From: JACJWR01 sp963842975
Lineage (GTDB): Bacteria; Actinomycetota; Actinomycetes; S36-B12; UBA10799
Direction: 5' to 3'
Length of the DNA: 64,000 nucleotides
Assembly: GCA_963842975.1 (NCBI GenBank)
Contig: CAWJIH010000006.1
Coordinates: 124,001-188,000, forward strand
Position numbers and translations under genes: made by a program. Positions 1-7,372 of this stretch are shown piece by piece (within the stretch, counting starts at the first letter, position 1; the number at the start of each line of letters is the position of its first letter). A model generated the notes under the pieces. That model did no database searches. It was not told the DNA's origin and worked only from the letters and a program-made list of their open reading frames with translations.

Positions 1-325
1 AATCAAGCGATGCCAAACTGCCGGCTCGAGCCCGGCGGACTGCGAGCGAGAAGTGCCTGCCCTGGCGGCGGTGGTAGCAAGGCTCAACGCAGAGGCTGTT
101 GCAGCGGTGAATGCTGGCAATGCTGGTGCGCCCGAAGGTGTCGGCAACGTCCGACACCAGAGCGTGGGTCATTGGTTCTGCACAGCAGACACATGTCCGG
201 CCGTGCTGGGTGATTTGCCGATCTACACAGACGGCATTCACATGTCGCCGATCTATGCGCACTACCTGGCGCCGTTGGCGGGCCCGGTGGTGTTGGGGTT
301 GGAGCCCCCGGCCAACCCCGCTTGA
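1..325 (+). CDS. SGNH-type acyltransferase, C-terminal fragment (5' end outside window)
   Basis: An open frame enters from the left edge (first full codon at base 2) with no stop until 325. The visible ~107 residues look like the end of the periplasmic SGNH/GDSL domain fused to OafA/YrhL-type acyltransferases: a WFCTADTCP segment, then YTDGIHMSPIYAHYLAP, the usual region of the catalytic Asp-x-x-His pair. Such proteins O-acylate cell-surface glycans; that role is inferred from the family. The N-terminal transmembrane acyltransferase part is outside the window. It ends 16 bases before the convergent Rpf-like gene. Confidence 0.7.
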   Translation, partial: IKRCQTAGSSPADCEREVPALAAVVARLNAEAVAAVNAGNAGAPEGVGNVRHQSVGHWFCTADTCPAVLGDLPIYTDGIHMSPIYAHYLAPLAGPVVLGLEPPANPA

Positions 326-341
326 GGCTGCCGAGCTGGCC

Positions 342-1613
342 TCAACCGATCTTCAGCGCGCACTCCCAGGGGCGCCAACCTGATCTTTGGTAGTAGGTCC
401 ATGCCACGTAGTCCTGCTGCGCCTTGGTGGCCTGGTGTGGGAACTCTGCAAACTGTCCGCCGCCGTTCCAATGCCAGGACGGGTAGTCGAACTGCCAGGC
501 TCCGTAGTAGCCGTTGCCGGTGTTGATCGAGTAGTTGCCGCTCGATTCGCACATCTTGATGGCCTGGGAGTAGGGACTGTCGGCCCAGGATGAGACGTCT
601 GATGGCGCGCCACCGCCGGTGGCCGGTGCGGCCTGCACCGGCGATGGCGCCGGTGAGCTCTGGGCTTGCTGCTGGGCGGCGGCTGCGGCCTGGTTGGCGA
701 TCTGCTGTTGCGCCTGGGCTTGCGCCGCGGCTTGAGCGGCGGCAGCTTGAGACGCCGCTGCGGCCTGCGCTGCTGCTTGGTCGGCGGCTGCGGCCTGGGC
801 CTGCCACTGGGCCACCACCGCTGCGGCAACAGCAACTTGGCGGTACTGCTCCGCGGCCGCCGCTTCTGCTTCGGCTTGGCGGCGGGCTGCCTCAGCCGCT
901 GCCCTGGCCTCTTCTTCGGCGCGCACCCGCGCCGCTTCCTGCTCAGCCGCTATCCGGGCGGCCTCGCGAGCAGCGGCGATAGCTTCAGCGATTCTGCGCC
1001 GCTCCTCTTCCTGCAGGCGTGCGAGTTCCACTTCGGCTTGTTCCAGGGCCAGGCGGGAGGCGTCTCGGGCTGCCTCCAACTCCTGCGTGATCTGCGCCTG
1101 CTCGTCACGCTGTTCCGTGACGGCTGCTTCAAACTTCGCCACGACGGCCGCGGCTTGATCGGCCTTCGACACGACTGTGCTTTGCTGGTCGCCCGCGGCA
1201 GCCACCCGCTCAAGGTCGCGCAGGAAGGTATCGGGGTCCTGCAGCGCGAAACCTGCGGTGGCGTTGTCCATGCCGCCATTCACGTACATCTGTCGGGCGA
1301 GTTGAGCCAGCGCGCGCTTTTCGGTATCGAGCGCCGCTCGGGCTGCTTGGAGGTCTGCGGTGACCTTGTCCAAGGCCGCCTGACTCTCTGCGAGTGACTG
1401 CCGCGCGGCCACCGCCCGCTCAGAAGCGTTGGCACTTTCGGCCTCAAGCGCGCGAACTCGCTGCTCCACAGCCGCGATCTCGACGGAATCGGCGGCCGCC
1501 GGGTTCGTCGAGCCGAGAACAGACGCGCCGATCGCCAGGCAGCAGACTGCACCACCGATGATTGGCAGTCGGTGGTACCGCGTGACGGGTGGGGCAAGAC
1601 GCACGATCCGCAT
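342..1613 (-). CDS. Secreted coiled-coil protein with C-terminal Rpf (transglycosylase-like) domain, paralogue 1
   Basis: A 423-residue exported protein. Residues 1-41 form a signal peptide (basic start, hydrophobic core, likely cut after NPAAA). Residues ~45-260 are a long Ala/Glu/Arg-rich coiled coil like the N-terminal helical hairpin of PcsB/NlpC-P60 peptidoglycan hydrolases, with the MYVNGG motif seen in those proteins. An Ala/Gln/Pro linker follows, then residues ~345-423 are a resuscitation-promoting-factor domain: C355-E356 in CESSGN (Glu being the expected catalytic acid), INTGNGYYGAWQFD, and a closing WEC (C418) for the usual disulfide. Expected to cleave peptidoglycan glycan strands in the wall. 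It is divergent from paralogue 2; the shared intergenic region holds a CRP-type site. Confidence 0.85.
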   Translation of the reverse strand: MRIVRLAPPVTRYHRLPIIGGAVCCLAIGASVLGSTNPAAADSVEIAAVEQRVRALEAESANASERAVAARQSLAESQAALDKVTADLQAARAALDTEKRALAQLARQMYVNGGMDNATAGFALQDPDTFLRDLERVAAAGDQQSTVVSKADQAAAVVAKFEAAVTEQRDEQAQITQELEAARDASRLALEQAEVELARLQEEERRRIAEAIAAAREAARIAAEQEAARVRAEEEARAAAEAARRQAEAEAAAAEQYRQVAVAAAVVAQWQAQAAAADQAAAQAAAASQAAAAQAAAQAQAQQQIANQAAAAAQQQAQSSPAPSPVQAAPATGGGAPSDVSSWADSPYSQAIKMCESSGNYSINTGNGYYGAWQFDYPSWHWNGGGQFAEFPHQATKAQQDYVAWTYYQRSGWRPWECALKIG

Positions 1614-1716
1614 GAGTCCTGCACGTTAGCGGCCAGAGCGGCGGTCGGGGTGGAGGCGCGCCCGAGTAGGTTCCGAGTGCGGTATCGGGCGAATTTTACT
1701 CAAGCATTGCAGTCCC

Positions 1717-1732
1717 TGTGACCCATGTCACT
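1717..1732. promoter_or_regulatory. CRP/GlxR-type cAMP-receptor binding site between two divergent rpf-like genes
   Basis: TGTGA-CCCATG-TCACT matches the actinobacterial CRP/GlxR consensus TGTGA-N6-TCACA in 9 of 10 defined bases. It lies 103 bp upstream of the minus-strand Rpf gene and ~216 bp upstream of the plus-strand one. Known background: M. tuberculosis CRP (Rv3676) regulates rpfA and C. glutamicum GlxR is linked to rpf2, so the position is biologically coherent. Binding itself is inferred. Confidence 0.6.
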
Positions 1733-1777
1733 CGAATGGCCCATAGCTTCCTCTTGAGTCTCGGTAACGTTCCCGCT

Positions 1778-1918
1778 ATCACGCACCGACGGCGCAAGCC
1801 GCACGTGATCTGCCGAGTCACCAGGGGTGCGCACTCCAGATGAGTGCGACGACCTCGGCGTACCGGCCCCGACGCCATATTGGCCGGGGCACACGACGCT
1901 GCGAGAACATGCGCAGCG
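1778..1918 (+). promoter_or_regulatory. Structured 5' leader of the plus-strand rpf-like gene (unassigned riboswitch-like RNA)
   Basis: Four consecutive helices are visible. H1 pairs 1778-1783 with 1804-1809 and encloses CGGC/GCCG (1790-1801) closed by a GCAA tetraloop. H2 pairs 1812-1817 (GCCGAG) with 1854-1859 and encloses a 6-bp hairpin 1830-1848. H3 pairs 1866-1871 with 1885-1890, continued by GCC/GGC inside. H4 pairs CGCTGCG (1897-1903) with 1912-1918. The Shine-Dalgarno lies ~22 bases beyond H4. The conserved ydaO (c-di-AMP) segments known from other rpf leaders are absent, so the class is unassigned and ligand control is conjecture. Confidence 0.45.
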
Positions 1919-1948
1919 CTCGCGGGAGGCAGTTGTGCAAGGAGGATC

Positions 1949-2962
1949 ATGCGTAAGCCTGTGACGTACGTAATGCCCGTGGCCGCGCTTGCCGCGGGAG
2001 CCTCGCTGTTGGCAGCAAGCCCGGCGATGGCGGACGAGGTGTCGGCCCCGGTCTCGTCGCTTGATGTGCCAGTGGCGCCCACGCCGACAACCACCGACCC
2101 GGTTGCGGTCGACGCCATCGGATCGAACGGCCCGTTGGAGTCAGAGTCCGCCCCCGCCGCGCTGCCTGCCGAGGCCCAAACCCCAACTTCGGAAGAACAG
2201 GGTGAGACCGCCCAAAGCACCGACGTCGACGTCGTCGACGTACCGGTTGTTGAGGCGCCGGCTGTTGCAGCCCCGGTTGTTGAGGTCCCAGCCGTTGACG
2301 TCCCAGTGGCCGACTCCACAGTCGCCGAACCGTCGGTTGCGGATGTACCACTCGAGGATGCTGCTCAGGTTGCAGCCAACGTTGCCGCGGAGCCTGCTGT
2401 TGCAGCCGCGGCCGCGGAGGTCGTGGTGGCCTCCGAGTCCAGCGCCGCCTCACAGGCGGCCTACGACCTAGCTGTGCGGGAAGCCGTCGCTGCCAAGTGG
2501 CGTTCCGAAGCGGCGGCCCGCGACGCCGCTATTCGCGCCGCGGTTGCCGCGAAGTGGCGCTACGAGGCCGCAGTCCGGGAAGCCGTCGCCGCGAAGTGGC
2601 GCTACGAGGCCGCGATTCGTGCCGCCGTCGCCCAAAAGATGCGTGCGGAGGCTGCCTACGTCGCAGCAATCCAAGCCAACATGCGAGCCCGCGCCGCGGC
2701 GGCGGACCCCTTTGCCACGTCGCAGGCCTGGGCGAGCTCCTGGAAGGCGCAGAGTGTCATCCGCTGTGAATCCGGTGGCAATTACTCGATCAACACTGGT
2801 AACGGCTACTACGGAGCGTGGCAGTTCGACTATCGCACTTGGCTCGGCAATGGTGGTGGCCAGTTCGCGCCCTACGCGCACATGGCGACACCAGCTCAGC
2901 AGAACTACATCGCCTACCGCACGTGGCAGGCCCGTGGCTGGCAGCCCTGGGCGTGCGCCTAG
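1949..2962 (+). CDS. Secreted Rpf-domain protein with 14-residue helical repeats, paralogue 2
   Basis: A 337-residue exported protein. The ATG at 1949 is chosen because AAGGAGG lies directly upstream and a clean signal peptide follows (MRKPVTYVMPVAALAAG..., likely cut after SPAMA); an upstream in-frame ATG at 1844 would lie inside the leader. Residues ~30-150 are an acidic Pro/Val/Ala-rich region, probably extended and wall-spanning. Residues ~175-249 are 14-residue Ala/Lys/Trp/Arg repeats predicted helical. The last 65 residues are an Rpf domain with C273-E274 (CESGGN), INTGNGYYGAWQFD and a terminal Cys (C336). Predicted peptidoglycan lytic enzyme. It ends in a strong bidirectional terminator shared with glgP. 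Confidence 0.85.
   Translation: MRKPVTYVMPVAALAAGASLLAASPAMADEVSAPVSSLDVPVAPTPTTTDPVAVDAIGSNGPLESESAPAALPAEAQTPTSEEQGETAQSTDVDVVDVPVVEAPAVAAPVVEVPAVDVPVADSTVAEPSVADVPLEDAAQVAANVAAEPAVAAAAAEVVVASESSAASQAAYDLAVREAVAAKWRSEAAARDAAIRAAVAAKWRYEAAVREAVAAKWRYEAAIRAAVAQKMRAEAAYVAAIQANMRARAAAADPFATSQAWASSWKAQSVIRCESGGNYSINTGNGYYGAWQFDYRTWLGNGGGQFAPYAHMATPAQQNYIAYRTWQARGWQPWACA
2471..2695 (+). repeat. 42-bp coding repeats inside rpf paralogue 2
   Basis: Five 14-residue units of pattern A-(V/I)-R-x-A-V-A-A-K-W-R-x-E-A. Unit 1 (2471-2512) is followed by a 5-residue spacer; units 2-5 run without gaps from 2528, 2570, 2612 and 2654, the last two degenerate. Units 2 and 3 are nearly identical at DNA level, which suggests recent unit duplication. 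Confidence 0.75.
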
Positions 2963-2980
2963 GTGTAAAGCGCGAGTGAA

Positions 2981-3013
2981 AAAGGGGCCCCGGGTTGAAC
3001 CCGGGGCCCCTTT
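2981..3013. terminator. Bidirectional intrinsic terminator between rpf paralogue 2 and glgP
   Basis: A perfect 14-bp stem (AAAGGGGCCCCGGG / CCCGGGGCCCCTTT) with a 5-base loop. The left flank is a run of A, giving a T tract on the minus strand for glgP; the plus strand reads TTTC after the stem. It lies 18 bases past one stop and 16 bases past the other. Confidence 0.85.
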
Positions 3014-3029
3014 CACGTGTTCGGATTGT

Positions 3030-5477
3030 TCAGCCTGCGGTGGCGTGCCAGATCCGTTCCAGATAGTCGGAGATGGCACGGTCGGAGGAGAAGAAGCCGG
3101 TGCGTGCCACATTGAGAATCGCCATGCGGTTCCAGTGGTCGGGGTCGAGATACGCCGCTGACACCTGATCCTGGATGTCGATGTAGGCCCGATAGTCGGC
3201 GAAGACCAGGAACGGATCCGAATCCATGAGGTGGTCGACGACTGCGCTGCCGGCATCACGGGCGGAACCAAGCAACACACCGCCCTGGAGCGCATCGATT
3301 GCCCGGCGCAACTCCGGATCGCGGTGGTAGAAGTCGCGTGGCCGATAGCCCGATTCCTGCAGCTCGGTGACCTCATCGACGGTGAGGCCGAAGAGGAAGA
3401 AGTTGTCCCGACCGACAAGTTGCTCGATCTCGACGTTGGCGCCGTCCAAAGTTCCGACGGTCAGGGCGCCGTTGAGGGCGAACTTCATGTTGCCGGTGCC
3501 GGAGGCTTCCTTGCCCGCCATGGAAATCTGCTCGCTCAACTCAGTCGCCGGCACGATCGCTTGATTCATCACGACGTTGTAGTTGGCGGGGAAAGCGATG
3601 CGCAGTTTGCCGCGTACCACCGGGTCGGCCTCGATCGCCTTGGCGACGGCGAGAATCACTTCGATGGTCTGTTTCGCCATCACATAGCCGGGTGCGGCTT
3701 TGGCGCCGAACACGAATGTCCGTGGGACCACCGGCGCGGATGGATTTGCCTTGATCCGCTGGTACAGCGTCACGATGTGGAGCAGCTTCAGGATCTGCCG
3801 CTTGTATTCGTGCAACCGCTTGACCATGACGTCGAACATCGTCGAAGGATCGATGGAAATGTCGTCCCGGGTCGCCAGGAGAGCTGCCAACCGAGCTTTG
3901 TTCGCGCGCTTGACCGCTGCGAACTCCTCGCGGAAGGACGCGTCATCGGCGTAGGGGACCAGCCCTTCAAGTCGGTCGAGGTCGGCTTCCCACCCTGGTC
4001 CAATGGTGTCGGTGATCAACTTTGACAACCCCGGGTTTGCGACCCGAAGGAAGCGGCGGGGCGTGATGCCGTTGGTGACGTTGGTGAACTTCTCCGGCGA
4101 CATCGTGGAGAAGTCGTGCAACACCCGATCCCGCAGCAGTTGCGAGTGCAACTCCGCCACCCCGTTGACTCGGTGGCTTCCCACCACCGCGAGGTGAGCC
4201 ATCCGGACACCCCGCCACGGCTCCTCTTGGATGATCGACATCCGTGACACGAGTGCGTGGTCGCCTGGGTATTTTGCCGCGACTTCCTCCAGGAAGCGGG
4301 CATTGATCTCGTAGATGATTTCCATGTGCCGTGGCAGCAGGCGTTCCATCAGGTCAACTGCCCACACCTCCAGGGCCTCCGGCATCAGAGTGTGGCAGGT
4401 GTAGTTGAAGGTGTGCGTAGTGATCTCCCAGGCGTCCTCCCACAGCATCCCTTGCTCGTCGACCAGGATTCGCATGAGTTCCGGGATCCCGATCACCGGG
4501 TGGGTGTCGTTGAGTTGGAAGACCACACGTTCGGGCAACTTGGTGAGGTCGAAACCATCGGGGAGGGTCTGGTCGATGAAGTCGCGAATCGAGGCCGCGG
4601 TGAAGAAGTACTGCTGGGAGAGGCGCAGTTCCTTGCCCTGTGGGGTGGAGTCCTCCGGGTACAGCACCTTGGACAGGTTGGAGGCCTTGACTTGTTCCTC
4701 GACTGCGTCGACGTAGTCGCCCCGGTTGAAGATAGACAGGTTGAATTCGTCCGGTGAGGCGGCAGCCCACAGTCGAAGCGTGTTGACGGCACCGTTCTGA
4801 TAGCCCGGCACCAGGTAGTTGTAGGGAACCGCGTTTACCGTGTATTCGGGTACCCAGGTGGAGCGCAACTGGCCGAGTTCGTCGACGTGGCTCTCGGTGT
4901 GGCCACCGAAACCGATGGTTTGGGCCATGTGGGTGTGAGGGAACTCCCAGGGGTTGCCATCGCTGAGCCACTTGTCCGGCAGTTCCACCTGCCGACCATC
5001 TTCAAACACCTGTCGGAAGATGCCGTATTCATATCTGATGCCGTACCCCACAGCCGGGATGCCCAAGGTGGCCAGGGAGTCGATGTAGCAAGCGGCAAGT
5101 CGTCCGAGGCCGCCATTGCCCAGTCCGGGCTCGGGTTCAATCTGCACCAACTCGTCGAGGTCGAGCCCAAGTTCACTCAGCGCTGCTCGCACGAGGCCTT
5201 CAATGTCGTATGCCAGCAGGGTGTTGAGCAACTGCGGCCCGAGCAGGTACTCGGCGCTTAGGTAGGCCACCACCTTGGGGCCCTTCACGAATTGGTCGGC
5301 GAGGCGATCCATCCAGTCCTGCATCAACAACCCGCGGACCGTCAGGCCGAGCGCCTGATACAGGTCGTTTTGACTGGCCCGGCTCAGGTCGACCCCTTGG
5401 GTCGTACGCAAGTTACGCATGTAGTCATGCGCGAGCTCGGCTGGGGTGATGTCGGGCGGGGAGAAATTATTGGTCAC
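3030..5477 (-). CDS. glgP: Glycogen/maltodextrin phosphorylase
   Basis: An 815-residue cytosolic PLP enzyme of glycosyltransferase family 35 that releases glucose-1-phosphate from alpha-1,4-glucans; full family length. The PLP signature EASGTGNMKFALN is present with the PLP-binding lysine at about residue 665, followed by GALTVGTLDGANVEI, and the GLGNGGLGRLAACYIDS phosphate/substrate segment lies near residue 120. It is monocistronic, closed by the shared terminator. No other glycogen genes are in the window, so substrate preference (glycogen or maltodextrin) is not settled by context. Confidence 0.95.
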   Translation of the reverse strand: MTNNFSPPDITPAELAHDYMRNLRTTQGVDLSRASQNDLYQALGLTVRGLLMQDWMDRLADQFVKGPKVVAYLSAEYLLGPQLLNTLLAYDIEGLVRAALSELGLDLDELVQIEPEPGLGNGGLGRLAACYIDSLATLGIPAVGYGIRYEYGIFRQVFEDGRQVELPDKWLSDGNPWEFPHTHMAQTIGFGGHTESHVDELGQLRSTWVPEYTVNAVPYNYLVPGYQNGAVNTLRLWAAASPDEFNLSIFNRGDYVDAVEEQVKASNLSKVLYPEDSTPQGKELRLSQQYFFTAASIRDFIDQTLPDGFDLTKLPERVVFQLNDTHPVIGIPELMRILVDEQGMLWEDAWEITTHTFNYTCHTLMPEALEVWAVDLMERLLPRHMEIIYEINARFLEEVAAKYPGDHALVSRMSIIQEEPWRGVRMAHLAVVGSHRVNGVAELHSQLLRDRVLHDFSTMSPEKFTNVTNGITPRRFLRVANPGLSKLITDTIGPGWEADLDRLEGLVPYADDASFREEFAAVKRANKARLAALLATRDDISIDPSTMFDVMVKRLHEYKRQILKLLHIVTLYQRIKANPSAPVVPRTFVFGAKAAPGYVMAKQTIEVILAVAKAIEADPVVRGKLRIAFPANYNVVMNQAIVPATELSEQISMAGKEASGTGNMKFALNGALTVGTLDGANVEIEQLVGRDNFFLFGLTVDEVTELQESGYRPRDFYHRDPELRRAIDALQGGVLLGSARDAGSAVVDHLMDSDPFLVFADYRAYIDIQDQVSAAYLDPDHWNRMAILNVARTGFFSSDRAISDYLERIWHATAG

Positions 5478-5605
5478 GGTGCAGCCTTCCGGTGGCGGAC
5501 GTCGTGGAGAGCCTAATGCGACCTTGGGCGCTATGACAGTTCGCAGAACGTATCGTTATCCAGCAGTTCAGCCGGCTGGGACGAAAAGCGACTTAGGCTT
5601 GTCCG

Positions 5606-6454
5606 GTGCTGATCGCATCAGACGACCCGCTGCGCCGCCTGGCAGTGCCATTACAACCAAAGCCGTTTCGGCTGGTGGTGGGCACACGGCCGGCGCAGCA
5701 GTGGCTGCTCCCCGGCGCGGATGGAGCACATCAACTGGGGGTGAAGCGCGAGTTGCTGCGGCGACGAACCGCCGACGTGCTCAGGGTGATGCCAACTGCC
5801 CACGCGGGGGTCGCTGCGATGGTGGAGATGCTTGCGGCCGAGCGCCAATCGGATAATCCGCCCAGGGGAGCCCCCGGCTGGCCGAAAGGCATCGACGTTG
5901 ACGTGAACTTCGCTGCCGCCGCAGGTGACGTGCAGGAGGACCTCTGCCTGATGCAGTACCAGCGTGGCCACTGGCGCCTCACTGCAGGCTGTGTCTGCTT
6001 TCCCAGCCACTGGCGGTTGGCGGACAAACTCGATGGTGGGCTGGACGCGATACATGAGCCTGTCCCTGGTTATGCCGAGCGGCTCGCGCTGGCCACAGCC
6101 AAGGCTTTCGACCGGGTCGCCGCTGGCACAGATCTAGTCGAACGGTTCAACTGGAGTTTGACTGACTCAACTGAACTTTTCGCGCCGTGGCCGTCCGAAC
6201 CCCGGGGTGTTCCAGTCAGTGAGGTACCAGAACTGATCTGGCTGCGTACTGAGCGTCAGACGCTACGCCCGCTGCCGCGCGGACTGGGTGTCGTCTTCAC
6301 TATTCGAACGTTCCTTACGCCGCTGCGAGATTTCACGGAAGTGGAGCGGCAGGCGCTCGGTGAATCGTTGCGGGGTATGTCGGACGAATTGGCCGAATAT
6401 CGATCCTCATTGGGGTACCGTGACACTGTCCTGGAATGGGCAGCCGAACGGTAG
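5606..6454 (+). CDS. DUF3445 protein (heme-dependent oxidative demethylase alpha-subunit-like)
   Basis: A 282-residue protein starting at GTG 5606, divergent from glgP across 128 bp. The middle matches my recollection of DUF3445/HODM alpha-subunit-like proteins: CLMQYQRGHWRLTAGCVCFPSHW, then the PVPGYAERL segment, RFNWSLTD, and a C-terminal LRTERQTLRPLP ... FTIRTFLTPL block. Known members include the alpha subunit of a heme-dependent oxidative N-demethylase, but most are uncharacterised. No partner subunit genes are nearby, so a demethylase role is only a possibility. Confidence 0.75.
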   Translation: MLIASDDPLRRLAVPLQPKPFRLVVGTRPAQQWLLPGADGAHQLGVKRELLRRRTADVLRVMPTAHAGVAAMVEMLAAERQSDNPPRGAPGWPKGIDVDVNFAAAAGDVQEDLCLMQYQRGHWRLTAGCVCFPSHWRLADKLDGGLDAIHEPVPGYAERLALATAKAFDRVAAGTDLVERFNWSLTDSTELFAPWPSEPRGVPVSEVPELIWLRTERQTLRPLPRGLGVVFTIRTFLTPLRDFTEVERQALGESLRGMSDELAEYRSSLGYRDTVLEWAAER

Positions 6455-6643
6455 TCAGGCACTGAGCGGCCTGGTGCAGGAGCACCACAGTGCCAGGGTG
6501 GCTTTGCACATGACTCTGGCAACCGTTGGTAGTGGTGTAGATCGACTGAACGGGAGTAGTGCGCAGCATCGTGTTGAAGTGCGATAGCGGATTCGCGGAT
6601 GTCGCTGTGACGCATGCGACTACTGGTGCTCGTGAGACGGGTG

Positions 6644-6671
6644 TTGTTAATGGGGCCAACGTTGCTATAGT
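6644..6671 (+). promoter_or_regulatory. Probable sigma-70-type promoter of the DUF3145 gene
   Basis: TTGTTA (6644-6649), a 16-base spacer and TATAGT (6666-6671), in an AT-richer patch 66 bases before the GTG start. The rest of the 283-base gap since the DUF3445 stop holds only a short GGTGC/GCACC hairpin near 6475-6490 and no gene I can support. Confidence 0.5.
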
Positions 6672-6737
6672 GGCGCCTGTCCAGCCGAACTTCACGAGGG
6701 CGCAGGGGAAGGCGACTCTCAATCGAGGAGGACGGTC

Positions 6738-7280
6738 GTGACATCACACATCGGTGTGGCTGGCGGCGTGAGCCAAGCGCGTGGCGTCGTGTTCGTCCAC
6801 ACCTGCACAAAAGCAATGAGTGCTCACGTGTCGTGGGCGCTCGAGCGGGTGCTGGGCACGGAAGTGAACCTCGAGTTCACTCCGCAGCCGGCGCTCGAAG
6901 GTTCCTTGCGCTGCGAATACTCCTGGGTTGGTTCTCCGGGCTCGGCGTCGCGCATCGCCACCGATTTGCGGGCCTTTCCAGGCCTTCGCTTCGAGGTGAC
7001 GGAGGAACCCACTCCAGGTACAGATGGCGAGCGGTACTCCTGCACGCCCGACCTGGGCATTTTCCGTGCCAACATCGCCACGAACGGCGATGTGATGGTC
7101 GGTGAAGAGCAACTCCGCGAAATGCTGGGGCGTTCAATGGCGGCTTCGATCCTGGGCGAAGAGTTCAACATGGAAGACGAACTTGAACTTCTGATGGGAC
7201 GCCCGTGGGACGACGAGTTGGAGCCGTTCCGTCACGCAGGTGACGGTGCTCCGGTGCGCTGGCTAAATCAAGTCGGCTAG
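6738..7280 (+). CDS. DUF3145 domain protein, actinobacteria-specific
   Basis: A 180-residue protein with a GTG start preceded by GAGGAG. I recognise it as the conserved actinobacterial DUF3145 family: GVVFVHTCTKAMSAHVSWALE near the N-terminus, GSLRCEYSWVG, and a strongly acidic C-terminal part (EEFNMEDELELLMG, PWDDELEPFRH). No catalytic motif is visible and function is unknown. It has its own promoter and ends convergently with aceE. Confidence 0.85.
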   Translation: MTSHIGVAGGVSQARGVVFVHTCTKAMSAHVSWALERVLGTEVNLEFTPQPALEGSLRCEYSWVGSPGSASRIATDLRAFPGLRFEVTEEPTPGTDGERYSCTPDLGIFRANIATNGDVMVGEEQLREMLGRSMAASILGEEFNMEDELELLMGRPWDDELEPFRHAGDGAPVRWLNQVG

Positions 7281-7313
7281 CCCTGCGACGGGCCGCCTAG
7301 CAGTGTGAAGGCC

Positions 7314-7348
7314 GCGCGCCGGACCGGATGTCGTCCGGCCCGGCGCGC
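7314..7348. terminator. GC-rich hairpin between convergent DUF3145 gene and aceE
   Basis: A 9-bp outer stem GCGCGCCGG/CCGGCGCGC encloses CCGGA/TCCGG. There is no clear T tract on either side. Its place between two convergent stop codons argues for a termination or insulation role. Confidence 0.5.
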
Positions 7349-7372
7349 GCCGCGTTCTCAGCCGCCGCGTTC

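Noticed and set aside
1778..1948. ydaO/c-di-AMP riboswitch upstream of rpf paralogue 2
   Set aside because: The conserved GGTGAAT and CGAATCCGNCAGCTNACCTCG-type segments are not present; only general hairpins are, so I leave the leader unassigned.
2468..3418. 316-codon minus-strand frame spanning rpf paralogue 2 and the end of glgP
   Set aside because: It crosses a strong bidirectional terminator and two well-supported genes and has no domain.
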